From positions 1-64,000 of the forward strand of contig SWDT01000045.1 of assembly GCA_009193035.1 (NCBI GenBank): DNA of 64,000 nt. The letters are read 5' to 3'. Source of the stretch: Halicephalobus mephisto. Its lineage: Eukaryota; Nematoda; Chromadorea; Rhabditida; Panagrolaimidae. The position numbers and the translations under genes were made by a program. This document shows, piece by piece, positions 12,765 to 23,572 of this stretch (position 1 is its first letter; every line of letters begins with the position of its first letter). Below the pieces are notes generated by a model. It was not told the DNA's origin. It ran no database searches and saw only the letters and a list, made by a program, of their open reading frames with translations.

Positions 12765-13145
12765 CTAAGAAGTACCTAATGATTATGACAACTTTGTTCA
12801 CTGCAAATGTGTGCGGTAATTACTGTCAAAAGTAGTCGTAAAAATTTAAAAAATTAATTTTCGTCGTAAACTCGCTGATAATCAAGTCGAATTTCGCTTG
12901 TTTTTAAGCGCAAATAGGATTTTTGTTAATAAAAAAATAAAATCAAACAGAAATTGACTACTTCATGAAATGTCTGAGGATTATGAATTTATTTATTCTG
13001 AAGCGTAGGTAGATTTTTTGCTAAAAACCAGAAATTGACTCCTTCATGAAACATGTACGGATTATGACGACTTTGCCAAATGAGAACATATTTGACGATT
13101 TCTGACAGAATTTTCTATTCTATTTTCTATTTATTCCCCTATCGC
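12765..13145. other. Diverged continuation of the hairpin array
   Basis: Contains degenerate AAACTCGCTGATAATC and TCGCTTGTTTTTAAGCGCAA units and ~110 bp repeats with TTCATGAAA. No gene. Confidence 0.45.
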
Positions 13146-13189
13146 ACATTCAAAGTTCACAAACAATACTAAAGTTAAGCTTCCTTGTA

Positions 13190-13440
13190 CCTTTGATCCA
13201 ACTCATCCGTCGGTGCGAGTCTTCCGTTCCTAGGACCTTGGGATTCTTCTTAGAGCCTTCTGTTCCTAGGACCTTGGGATTCTTCTTAGAGTCTTCTGTT
13301 CCTAGGACCTTAGAATTCTTCTTAGAGTCTTCTGTTCCTAGGACCTTGGGATTCTTTTTAGAGTCTTCCGTTCCTAAGACCTTGGGATTCTTCTTAGAGC
13401 CTTCTGTTCCTAAGACCTTAGAATTCTTCTTATCATCTAG
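13190..13440. repeat. 36 bp minisatellite, open in both strands
   Basis: About seven copies of TTCTGTTCCTAGGACCTTGG plus GATTCTTCTTAGAGTC. The period is a multiple of three, so a minus frame reads repeated 12-residue units (SKKNPKVLGTED) and a plus frame reads FFLESSVPRTLG units. The plus 125-codon and minus 101-codon frames are consequences of the repeat. Whether either is translated cannot be told. It abuts the SINE-like copy B. Confidence 0.75.
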
Positions 13441-13489
13441 CTTGTTTTTGGTCAATCAAGCCTCTAATGAGAGATATGCAGAGGACTTT

Positions 13490-13612
13490 GTTTCTTTAGC
13501 CTACAAGCAGCTTGCGGGCCAGGCTTCTAGCCGCCGGTCTTTGGTCAGGAATCGAACCCGGACTTCGTGAATTTTAATTCACGTGTACCACCATTTTACA
13601 TCCGAGGACTTC
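13490..13612 (-). mobile_element. tRNA-derived SINE-like copy B
   Basis: Minus strand reads a D-arm-like TGTA-loop-TACA with GGTGG in the loop (A-box position), an anticodon-arm-like CGTGAATTAAAATTCACG, then CGAAGTCC and a perfect-looking B box GGTTCGATTCC (13,548-13,558). It shares ACACGTG, AAAA, CGAA and TCC.GGTTCG in order with copy A. Acceptor-stem halves do not pair, so this is a SINE head or tRNA relic with intact internal Pol III promoter boxes rather than a tRNA gene. Confidence 0.55.
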
Positions 13613-13619
13613 TGACAGA

Positions 13620-14480
13620 ATTAATTTATTAAAAATTTAAAAAATTCTTATTACCAAAGTTCTTCAAAATTACGGTAAATTTGTTCATTTTTAAGCGAAA
13701 ATTAAAGTTTTATTAAAATTAATCCAAAATTAAAACCAAGCCTAAAACAGGAAATTTACGATTAAATTTGTTTCTTATTTTTTTCGTTAGTGGACTTGTT
13801 TACTGTAGAACAAATCCCCCAGACATAGCCACATCAATCCTTGTCGTGAAGTCGCTCATGACCGTACTGACGAAAAAAGTGGATTTGCTAAAAGTAGTTT
13901 TTTTTAATAAGTCATACAATTTTGAAGTTCTTAAAGTACTAATTCAGAATCTGTATTTCGTTTTTTTTTAATTCTAAAAAGAAATAATTTTAAAAATTTC
14001 TAAATTCTAAAAAAAAATAATTTTTAAAATCTCTAAATTTTAAAAAAAAATAATTTAAAAAATTTCTAAATTCTAAAATGAAATAATTTGAAAAATCTCT
14101 AAATTCTAAAATGAAATAATTTTAAAAATTTCTAAATTTAAAATTATGAATTTTTATATTTGTATTTTTTTCGAAAAAAAATTAAACAGCTGTAATGAAA
14201 GAGAAAAATTTACTTAATTATGAAAAATAATTATTAGAATTAGTCAAGTTGAAGTACAAAATGAACGTTTCCAAAATAAACTCGCCCAATTTTGACGAAC
14301 ATATAAAAAAATATTTTTGTTTTTCCCCAATTTTTGATATATGAAATTTCACACATTTATTTCATTTTTCCGTTTTATAGAAGTGTTAGGAAAAACTAAA
14401 TACAGATTTTAAATATTTATCTGATAAAGTATAAAACCAGCTATAACTCGTTTCAAAAAGCCACTTCGAATAAAGTACTT
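13620..14480. repeat. Mixed A/T repeats
   Basis: 13,970-14,140 is a ~43 bp tandem repeat (AAATTTCTAAATTCTAAAAT). 13,768-13,971 holds an open frame that overlaps words shared with 15.3 and 15.96 kb (TTTACTGTAGAAC/ACTAA), so I treat it as repeat. Nothing else seen. Confidence 0.45.
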
Positions 14481-14484
14481 TTCC

Positions 14485-14650
14485 TCGTGAATTCGCTCGA
14501 TTTTAAGCGTAGACAAAAGTTCACTTAATTTTAAGCGTAGACTAAAATTCGCTTAATTTTAAGCGTAGACTAAAATTCGCTTGATTTTAAGCGTAGACTA
14601 AAATTCGCTTAATTTTAAGCGTAAACTAAAATTCGCATCAAAAATATCTC
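14485..14650. repeat. 29 bp tandem hairpin repeat
   Basis: Five to six copies of ACTAAAATTCGCTTAATTTT followed by AAGCGTAG. Each unit can form CGCTTAATTTTAAGCG, the same hairpin as in the 11.6-12.7 kb array but in a pure tandem form. Confidence 0.8.
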
Positions 14651-14919
14651 TGTCGTAGAACGCGAGATCCCCGAAGGCTATAGAACTCTATTTGTCTTTG
14701 AGGACGAATAAAGTGAGACTCAGACTTCCAGTATTTAAGTTTCCAAATCTTTCATCACCATGTAACAAAAATCACTAATACTACTTAAATTTCTTTGATA
14801 TTATTATTTGTTTGTTTTCTACATTATTCTATTATCCCCCCAGGTTTAAGCTATTTATATTGCATCGTAATCTTACTGTACTAGAATAAATAAGGAGGTC
14901 CACGAAAGTCTCAATCCAA

Positions 14920-15240
14920 AAGCGAGTTCGTCGATGATATTGACGAAATCGCCGATGATATTGACGAGTTCGCTGGTAATATTGACGAGTTCGTCGATGA
15001 TATTGACGAAATCGTTGATGATATTGAAGAATTCGCCAATGATATTAACGAGTTCCCTGATGATATTGACGAGTTCGTCAATGATATTGAAGAATTCGCT
15101 AGTAATATTGACGAGTTCCCTGATGATATTGAAGAATTTGCCAATGATATTGACGAAATCGTTAATGATATTGACGAGTTCGTCGATGATATTGAAGAAT
15201 TCGCTAGTAATATTGACGAATTCGCTCGTTTCTAAGCGTA
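14920..15240. repeat. 24-27 bp minisatellite (GATGATATTGACGAGTTCGT)
   Basis: Roughly a dozen units of GATGATATTGACGAGTTCGT with variants (GAAGAATTCGCTAGTAATAT). The period keeps frame, so three overlapping open frames of 77-140 codons exist on both strands (repeated VNIIDEL, ILTSSSM and SISSANS). These are artefacts of the period. The array ends in TTCGCTCGTTTCTAAGCGTA, the hairpin core of the neighbouring arrays. Confidence 0.75.
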
Positions 15241-15299
15241 GGTGCAATGTCCGTTGTGGAATTAATCCAGAGAGAAACCAAAGTCCAAAGTACAATATT

Positions 15300-16040
15300 C
15301 ATAATTAACTTTGCTTTTTTGTTAACAATTAGTTTACTGTAGACTAAGCTTGATGCAGAAAATGAAATTAACCTTTACTGTAAAGTCTAATGATAGTGAC
15401 GAATCTATTCATTTCTAAAAAGTAGCAGATTTTGTATCAAAGTTAATTTTAAAAAACGGTCTCTAGTTATGATGACGAATTCGTTCATCGTTAAATGCAA
15501 ATGGAATTTCGCTTTTAAAATAATCTAAAAATAAAACCAAATCTCTGGTGATAATGCCGAGTTCGTCTATTTTTAAACGTAAGTGTAATTTTCGTGTCAA
15601 GATCAATCTAAAAATAAAACCAAATCTCTAGTGATAATGCCGAGTTCGTCTATTTTTAAATGTAAATGTAATTTTCGCGTCAAGATCAATCTAAAAATAA
15701 AACCAAATCTCTAGTGATAATGCCGAGTTTGCCTATTTTTAAACGTAAGTGTAATTTTCGCATCAAGATCAATCTAAAAATAAATCAAATTCACTCATAT
15801 CTAAGTTCAAGTAGAATTCTTACATCAAAAATGATTTAAAAAAAACAAAGTCGCTGATAATTTGGATGAATTCACTCATTTCAAAACTAATCCAAATATA
15901 GAACAAAGCTCAACACATAAAGTTCATTATTAAACCTACTTTATCTGCTTTTTCATTGACAGCTGGTTTACTGTAGACTAATATCACGCAGAAAACAATT
16001 TTGTCGATCAATTTTTATCGGAACGTGCTCACACAAATGA
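15300..16040. repeat. ~115 bp tandem repeats (GATAATGCCGAGTTCGTCTA)
   Basis: Three close copies at 15,540-15,780 (AAATCTCTAGTGATAATGCC, GAGTTCGTCTATTTTTAAAC). Flanking sequence carries TTTACTGTAGACTAA words twice. No gene. Confidence 0.65.
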
Positions 16041-16044
16041 TGAA

Positions 16045-16795
16045 TATATATAAAATGTAATGTAGGGACACATTAAAGTAGTTCTCATAAGTCAGATTAT
16101 ATTTAATGTACCGATATACTAAGTCGGTATCAGTGCATTGTATTCAGTATATCTATATATTAAGCTGATATTAATGTATTATACTTAATATATCTGATGC
16201 ATTAAAACAGCTCTGATGTGTCAGATACATTATATTCAATGCATCGATATAGTAAGTTGATATTCGTGTATTATATTCAATTTATCCATAAAGTAAGTCG
16301 ATATCAGTACATTGTATACAATTCATCGATATAGTAAGTCGATATCAGTGCATTGTATTCAATTTATCCATATATTAAGCCGATATTAATATATTATATT
16401 CAATTTATCCATATAGTAAGTTGATATCAGTGCATTGTATTCAATTTATCCATATATTAAGCCGATATTAATATATTATACTCAATTTATCCATATAGTA
16501 AGTTGATATCAGTGCATTGTATTCAATTTATCCATATATTAAGCCGATATTAATAATATTATACTCAATTTATCCATAGAGTAAGTTGATATCAGTGCAT
16601 TGTATTCAATTTATCCATATATTAAGCCGATATTAATATATTATACTCAATTTATCCATAGAGTAAGTTGATATTAGTGTATTGTATTCCATTCATCGAT
16701 ATAGTACGTCGATATTAGTGCATTATACTCAATATATCTGATACATTAAAACAGCTCTGGTATATCAGACACATTATATCCCACTAGCGTAACCT
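16045..16795. repeat. Minisatellite, ATTTATCCATATATTAAGCC type
   Basis: About ten ~80 bp units of GTGCATTGTATTCAATTTAT, CCATATATTAAGCCGATATT and AATATATTATACTCAATTTA. Same word family as the 8.7-9.4 kb array. No coding signal. Confidence 0.8.
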
Positions 16796-16959
16796 TCTGA
16801 ATTCGGTTTTTGACATTTTATTATTTCGTTATTTTGAGAGAATTGTATGAAATTCCGGAATCCAGAGGAAAATTCCGGAAGTTCTTAGAATTTTGCGGGA
16901 AATCCAGAAGTCTTCCAGAATCCAATTTAATCTTTTAGAACGATCTGTGCTGTGTTATC

Positions 16960-17840
16960 AAAGTTGGATCTCAAAGTTAGAAGTTAAAATTCGGCATCAA
17001 TTCAGAAGTCGAAGTTTTCTGTCAAAGTTGAATTTCAAAGTTCGACATCAAAATTAAAAATCGAAGTTCGACGTCAAAGTTAGAAGTTGGTCATCGAAGT
17101 TGAGCATCAAAGTTCGACGTCAAAGTTAGAAGTTGATTATCGAAGTTGAGCATCAAAGTTCGACATCAAAGTTAAAAATCGAAGTTCGACCTCAAAGTTC
17201 GACATCAAAGTTAGAAGTTGATCGTCGAAGTTAGAAATCGAAGTTTAATGTCCAATTTCGAGATCCAACTTTGACAACAAAATTAAAAGTTTGTCATCAA
17301 AGTTAAAAATTGATCGTTAAAGTTGAAATTAAACTTGATGGTCAGTTTGAAGTCGAAGTTGGACTTCAAGATTTGATGTCAAACTTTAATAATTAACTGT
17401 GACGTTGAGCTTTTACGTTTAACTTTGACCTAAAACTTTGATGTCAAACTTTGATGATTAACTTTGACTTCGAACTTTAATGATCAACTTTGAGGCCGAA
17501 CTTTAATGATCAACTTTGATGTCGAACTTTGATAATCAACTTTGAGGCCGAACTTTGATGATCAACTTTGAGGCCGAACTTTAATGATTAACTGTGACGT
17601 TGAGCTTTTACTTCTAACTTTGACTTCGCACTTTGATGTCAAACTTTGATGATTAACTGTGACGTTGAGCTTTTACTTTTAACTTTGACCTCAAACTTTA
17701 ATTTTAAATTTTGACTTCGAACTTTGATGATTAACTTTGACTTCGAACTTTAATGATTAACTCTGACGTTGAGCTTTTATTTTTAACTTTGACTTCGAAC
17801 TTTGATTTCAAATTTTAACTTGGAATTTTGAAAATATAGA
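16960..17840. repeat. Minisatellite that reverses orientation near 17.35 kb
   Basis: The left part (16,975-17,330) is built from TCAAAGTTCGACATCAAAGT and AGAAGTTGATCATCGAAGTT. The right part (17,380-17,830) is built from the reverse complement, ACTTTGATGATCAACTTTGA and GGCCGAACTTTGATG. The array is therefore a head-to-head inverted minisatellite able to fold into a ~350 bp imperfect hairpin. Confidence 0.75.
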
Positions 17841-17844
17841 ATAT

Positions 17845-18115
17845 TGGAATCAAAGATCACAGAATTTTGTAGGAGATTAGAAACCTTTTTTTAAGATTGT
17901 TCTGTAAAAAATGATTTTTAATACTTAGCGTGATTAACCCCAATTCGTACTCTAAGTACTTGGATCTGAAAAATTTGCACTTTTGAATTTTATTTTTCAC
18001 TTTGTTGAATTAGATCCTTCTGAAATCCAGTAAAAACATTCGGAATCATTCAAAAATAAGAATTTTACTTTTTTAAAGAAAATTCGTTTCAAGAAAATTT
18101 TGTAAAAAATCATTT
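17845..18115. other. A/T-rich spacer
   Basis: No gene or RNA seen. Loosely repeated fragments of the neighbouring arrays. Confidence 0.4.
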
Positions 18116-18119
18116 TTAA

Positions 18120-18375
18120 TTTTTATAATAATACAATTGGCATTATTGTCATTTCGCCAAGAATTCTGAATTTGTTGATTTTCACATTTCGCCAAGAATT
18201 CTGAATTTGGCGGTTTTCACATTTCGCCAAAAATTTTAAATTTGTTGATTTTCGCATTTCGCCAAAAATACTGAATTTATCGATTTTCACATTTCGCCAA
18301 AAATTTTGAATTTGTTGATTTTCATATTTCGCCAAAGATTTAAATTTAATAATTTTCATATTTTGTCAAATTTTT
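18120..18375. repeat. ~35 bp tandem repeat (TTTTCACATTTCGCCAAAAA)
   Basis: Six units of GATTTTCACATTTCGCCAAA plus AATTTTGAATTTGTT. The 78-codon minus frame 18,123-18,359 is its translation. The same unit makes up the array at 47,430-47,760, 29 kb away inside the cathepsin F intron. Confidence 0.75.
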
Positions 18376-18379
18376 AAGA

Positions 18380-19370
18380 TTAGTGTCTTTCAAGATTTAA
18401 TAAAAGATATTAAAAATAAAAAATTAAAAAATTCGTTTGTGGACTATTTGAGGATAAAATTTCCGTTTTTATAAAAATAAAAAAATTGGCATTCATTTTC
18501 AAATTGCAAAATCGTTGTTGAAAGACAATCTTCCATAATCGAATGGAAGGTTCAGAAATCATCTAATTTGCGAATATTAACATTTTCTAAAATATTCAAA
18601 AATTCTTGTCAGGACCGTTTTACAGAAAATATTCTTTAAAATTTTTTAAGATTCTGTAAATTTTTAGAATCTTCCGGAATAAGATGGAAATTCTTAATTT
18701 TGAAATTTATAAAAAATCCGAAAATTCTTGTCAGGACTGTTTTGAAAATAAAAATCATTTATTATTGGCATTCATTCTCATTTCGCCAAAAATTTTAAGA
18801 TTCTGTAAGTTTTTAGAATCTTCCGGAATAAGATGGAAATTCTTAATTTTGAAATTTCTAAAAAATCCGAAAATTCTTGTCAGGACCGTTTTGGAAATAA
18901 AAATCATTTTTTATTGGCATTCATTCTTATTTCGCCAAAAATTTTTTAAAATTACAATTCTCTAAAATACGGTAGAAATTTTTGAAAATAAAAATCATTT
19001 TTAAATTTTAAATTGTCAAAAATTAAGATTCGTTCTCATTTTTCCAAAGTTTAAAAATTAAAATCTTCTAAAAACTAAAAAAATTCTTGTCAGGACCATT
19101 TTCTAAAAATTTTTATTTTTCATAATTCTTTAAAATATTTTTATTTTTTAAATGTTTTTTTACTTTTTATTTTGAAAAATATTTGTTTCCAGATTATTGG
19201 TCTTTTTCGTTTTGATGTGAAAAAATTTTTCGAAAAAAAAGATAATCTGAAAATTGGTCTGTTGAATTTTCAAAGAAAAAAGTGAATTTTATTAGTTCGG
19301 AAATCGTAGAATTAACTGTAATAAAAAACTTTAAAGTCCGAAAAATTTAATGTTAAAATTATGTTTTAAA
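18380..19370. repeat. ~165 bp tandem repeats with GTCAGGACC core
   Basis: Three units at 18,560-18,960 share AAGATTCTGTAAATTTTTAG, AATCTTCCGGAATAAGATGG and TTCTTGTCAGGACCGTTTT. The plus frame 18,684-18,965 is repeat translation. The rest is A/T runs. Confidence 0.55.
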
Positions 19371-19379
19371 AAATATTCA

Positions 19380-19815
19380 AATTTTCAAAATTGGTCCCGA
19401 CACGAATTTTTAGAATTTTCCAGTCAGGACCGAAAATCATAAAATTTTATGTTTAATTATAGAAATTTAAAATTATATTTTTTAAAATAAAAATATTTAC
19501 AAAAATTCCAAAAATTGGTCCCGACACGAATTTTCCAATCAGGACCAAAAATCATAAAATTTTATGTTTAGATACTTCTAGAAAGTCTAAAAATATTATA
19601 TTTTTTAAAATAAAAATATTTACAAAAGTTCCAAAAATTGGTCCCGACACGAATTTTTAGAACTTTTCCAGTTAGGACCAAAAATCATAAAATTTCGTAT
19701 TTAATTATAGAAATTTAAAATTATATTTTTTAAAATAAAAATATCTACAAAAATTGGTCTCAACACGAATTTTTAGAATTTTCCAGTCGAGACCAAAAGT
19801 GTAATATTTTCGATT
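19380..19815. repeat. ~107 bp tandem repeats (TTGGTCCCGACACGAATTTT)
   Basis: Four units of AAAATTGGTCCCGACACGAA, TTTTTAGAATTTTCCAGTCA and GGACCAAAAATCATAAAATT. Reverse-complement relatives of the 7.4-7.8 kb array. No gene. Confidence 0.7.
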
Positions 19816-19819
19816 TATT

Positions 19820-20195
19820 TCGTTCTGGAAAACTTTAGAAATATCAAAAAAATTTCGAAAAAAATGTTTGTTAAAATCTGCAATGTGCGTGCAACGTTCG
19901 ACAGACAGCTGACTAACCTAAAATTATTTTTCATTAGTAATCTGAAAATTTATTTTTTAAATTATAGATTACGAAATAACCGTGTAATTTCGTTGTTAAA
20001 CATAATAAACATCGTGATTTTTTAATTTTACGTCTCAAAAAAAATATTTTTTTTGAAGTTTCAAAAATTAATTTCATACATCAATTTAATTTGGATTAAA
20101 TTCATAGGATTATTGTAAGTATTAAAATTTTTTTGGGTATTTATATATAGATAAAAATGGATTAGAAATTTTAAGTGAGATTATAGGATTCCGAT
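19820..20195. other. Spacer
   Basis: Mostly A/T-rich unique-looking sequence with one richer patch (GTGCGTGCAACGTTCGACAG, ~19,885). No gene seen. Confidence 0.4.
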
Positions 20196-20199
20196 TTGG

Positions 20200-21260
20200 G
20201 TTTCAAAACTATTTAGACAAGCTGCCGAATTGTTGCGCGCAAAGTGCGAGTTTTGATTGTTATGTAAATTAATTTTATTTAAAATTAAACTTTTTAGGTA
20301 AAAGTATTTCAAATTGTTCGGGCGAGCTGCCGAATTATTGCGCGCAAAGTGCGAGTTTTTATTGTTATGTAAATTAATTTTTATTCTTATAAGAAACGAT
20401 GAATTATTCAATTTTAAACAAAATTAAACTTTTTAGGTAAAAGTATTTTAAAATTATTCAGGCAAGCTGCCGAATTGTTGCGCGCAAAGTGCGAGTTTTT
20501 ATTGTTATGTAAATTAATTTTATTTAAAATTAAATTTTTTGTCGTTTCTTATATGAATAAAAGAAAATTAAACTTTTTAGGTAAAAATACTTTTAAATTA
20601 TTCAGACGAGCTGCCGAATTGTTGCGCACAAAATGCGAATTTAAATTTAGCCTTTTAAATGAAATTACTTTGCAAAGGAGAAAATTTATTTTATGCAAAA
20701 ATAATTTTTTAATTTTGAATTTTTTTAACTTTAAATTTTTAAAATTTAAAATTTTTTATTTAAATTTAAATTAAAATAGTAGAAATTAAACTAGAAAAAC
20801 TTGAAACCGAATTCCTCGGATGTTACGTGCAAAATTTCAAATTTTAATTTTAATGTTGAATTTTATGCATATGGACGTAAGTTCATTTTTCCGTAAAATC
20901 GAATTATTTTTACTTTTTTGAATAAAAATAAATAGTTATATATTTTTAATAAGATTACATAATTTAGGTTAAATTCGAACTAAAGATTCCACAAGGCTAA
21001 ATGTTGCCTGCAAAGTGCGAATTTTAATTTTTAATTTTTTTAAAAATAAATTTATTTAATTTTTAATTTTTTAAAAAATAAATTTATTTAATTTGTAATT
21101 TTTGTTTAAAAATAAACTTATTTTATTTTTTAATTTTTATTTAAAAATAAATTTATTTAATTTTTAATTTTTATTTGAAAATAAATTTATTTAATTTGTA
21201 ATTTTTGTTTAAAAATAAATTTATTTTATTTTTTTAAAAATAAACTTATTTTATTTTTAG
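20200..21260. repeat. ~130 bp and ~45 bp tandem repeats
   Basis: 20,210-20,660: four units with GAGCTGCCGAATTGTTGCGC and GCAAAGTGCGAGTTTTTATT. These are diverged relatives of the 3.6-4.3 kb array. 21,010-21,260: ~45 bp units TAAAAATAAATTTATTTAAT. The plus frame 20,475-20,774 and minus frame 20,181-20,411 are repeat translation. Confidence 0.65.
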
Positions 21261-21282
21261 TTTTTAAAATATAAATTTTAAG

Positions 21283-22787
21283 AATTAAAATGTTTAAACT
21301 TAAATGATGGTTTGGACAAAAGCAACTTCGAAAATCCCCGACTGGAGAGTGAGGATGATGAAGAAGAATCCTGGAGTGAAGATGCTGTTATCCACGACCG
21401 TTTCGTCTTCGCTGAGGAATGTGGCCCCCATGCCGACGTCGAAAACTGTGAGAACCCTATTGACTACTTCGAACTCTTCGTTAATGACGAGTTGCTGGAA
21501 CTCATGGCCATCGAGACAAACAGATATGGTCAAACCAAGATGGCGGACAAGGGCAAGGACTGGATCGACACGACCGTTGAGGAACTGAAGCACTTCGTTG
21601 GCATCTGTCTCTATATGGGAATTGTACGGCTGCCAAAGCTTTGTGATTATTGGTCTACCAAGCCTATCTTTGGTATCTCCTTGGTCAACAAGATTGTGGT
21701 CAGAAATCGATTTGAGACGTTGGTGACATGTCTCCATTTTGCCGACAACGACAGATCAGACAGGAGCAACCGGCTCTACAAAATTCAACCGGTATTGAAC
21801 TTGCTGAACGAATCTTTCCAAAGGATGTACAAGCCAGGACAAGAACTCTGTATTGATGAGTCAATGGTGCCATTCCGTGGACGGGTCTTATTCAGACAGT
21901 TCAACAAATCCAAAAGGTACAAATATGGGATCAAACTGTTCAAACTTTGTTCTAAGGGCGGATACACCCAGAAGATCAAGGTTTACGCCGGTAAAGACGT
22001 CACAAGGGTAGGTGGTGTGGCTGACAGCGTGGTTTTAGAACTTATGGAAGGTTATTTGGACCAGGGCCGAGATCTATGTACAGACAATTGGTACACGAGT
22101 CTCCCATTAGCCAAATCCTTGCTTGCCAGAAGTACCAATCTCATCGGCACGATTCGGAAGAGCCGTAAAGGTATCTCCCAGGCGGTGAAGGACAAAAGGT
22201 TGAAAAGGGGCGAGTTATGTTTTCGGCAAAACAACCGCGGAGTGTTGCTTCTGAAATGGAAGGACAAGAGGGATATCTTCATGCTCTCGACAAAACACGA
22301 TGGATCCCGGAATAGCGAAAAGAAGCCGTTGGTTGTGGAAGATTATAATAAGATGAAAGGGTTTGTCGACCTCAGTGACCAAATGGCAGCGTATACACCT
22401 TTCGTCAGGAAGACGGCCAAGTGGTATATGAGACTTTTCTTCCATCTGGTGACACAGACTGCTCTTGTCAATGCTTGGATACTCTACATTCAAAGGAATA
22501 GTATGCAGTTCAACGACTTCAAGATTGACATCGCTAGAAAGTTGATGGACTTGGAGGAAAACAGTTCACCTAGTCAGGCGAAGAAAAGAAAGCTGATTGA
22601 AAGATCAGACCTCAAGGGCAACCAACGAAGATACTGCCGAAGCTGTTATCGTAAGTTGGCTGATCAATATGGCCGCACACACGCCAAGACCTATGCCAGG
22701 AAATCTAGAACTCAGTGCTGTGTCTGCCAGTGCTTCATCTGTTTGGAATGCTTCCAGACTAGGCATAAATCTTGTTCTAGTCCTTAG
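21283..22787 (+). CDS. piggyBac-family transposase, 5' end unresolved
   Basis: The open frame gives 491 residues from 21,312 to the stop at 22,785-22,787. It matches the piggyBac (DDE_Tnp_1_7) plan: an acidic N-terminus (residues 12-24), then a catalytic core with CIDESMVPFRGR (Asp182), DLCTDNWYTS (Asp258) and GFVDLSDQM (Asp353), the family's three aspartates. A cysteine-rich zinc-binding tail follows at 442-488 (CRSC, CCVCQCFICLEC, H-x3-C). The enzyme class cuts and pastes at TTAA sites. There is no in-frame ATG before about residue 65. The frame starts with a TTG here and is open upstream only to 21,282, where a weak TTTTAAG acceptor could join an unseen exon. The alternatives are N-terminal truncation or an inactivating shift. 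GC content is far above the flanks, as expected for a later insertion or a maintained gene. Clear TTAA-flanked terminal repeats were not found; TATCTAGGG at ~22,938 resembles a piggyBac right end. Confidence 0.9.
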
Positions 22788-22924
22788 TTTTTTGTTATTG
22801 AGTTGTATTTTTTTAGGTGTAAATAAAATAGCTGTGAAATACGATCTCGCGGGACCATGCCAGCTACAGATATTAGCCACCCTACTGGTTAATATAATAC
22901 CATTTAATTTTCATTAAGTGCGCA

Positions 22925-23030
22925 AAAATCATTTATCTAGGGTTGTCCGACAACATTGTCCCACGCGGCAAAAAAATTGTCCGACAGCATTGTCGGACAT
23001 TGTCGTCAACGTGTTAAAGTGAAAGGTTCT
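22925..23030. repeat. Palindromic GTCCGACA/TGTCGGAC cluster
   Basis: A compact GC-rich patch with GTTGTCCGACAACATTGTC, then the palindrome GTCCGACAGCATTGTCGGAC (8 bp perfect arms) and CATTGTCGTCAACG. It begins right after the TATCTAGGG that may be the end of the piggyBac copy, so it could be element-internal or flanking DNA. Confidence 0.5.
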
Positions 23031-23079
23031 AAAATCTGAAAATTTCTGGGATTTTCAAAAACTTAATGAAAATATATGA

Positions 23080-23500
23080 AACTTTCTAGAATCTCATGTA
23101 AGATTCAAGTTTCTAGAAATTTTCAAAATTTTTCCAAAATTTCGAAGGTTTCTAGAAGGTTCCAGAGCCGATGGAAAATTCTGAAGATTTCTAAAAATTT
23201 CCAGAATTTTTCTGAAACTTTGAAGATTTCTAAAAATTTTCAGAATTTTTCTGAAATTTTGAAGATTTCTAAAAATTTTCAGAATTTTTTCAAAATTTCG
23301 AAGGTTTCTAGAAGTTTCCAGAATCCAAAAGAAACTTTTAGAATCCAATAGATCTTTAACTATTCCAGAATCTAGAACTTCCAGAATCCAGAAAAAATTC
23401 CGAAAACTTTTTAGAATATCACTGAATTTTCTAAAATTTCATAAGCTTCCACAACTTTTCAGAAACTAATAAACTTTAAAAATTATCTAAAATCTAGTTT
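23080..23500. repeat. Tandem TTCTAGAAATTTTCAGAATT repeats
   Basis: About eight ~40-45 bp units (GAAGATTTCTAAAAATTTTC, AGAATTTTTCTGAAAC). The frames 23,076-23,351 (+) and 23,094-23,348 (-) are repeat translation. It lies in what should be the next intron of the MFS gene. Confidence 0.6.
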
Positions 23501-23572
23501 TAAAATTTTTCAAAATCCTCAATTTTTAAGTTTTCGATTCTATTTTTAAATATAATTTGAACAAAAACATAC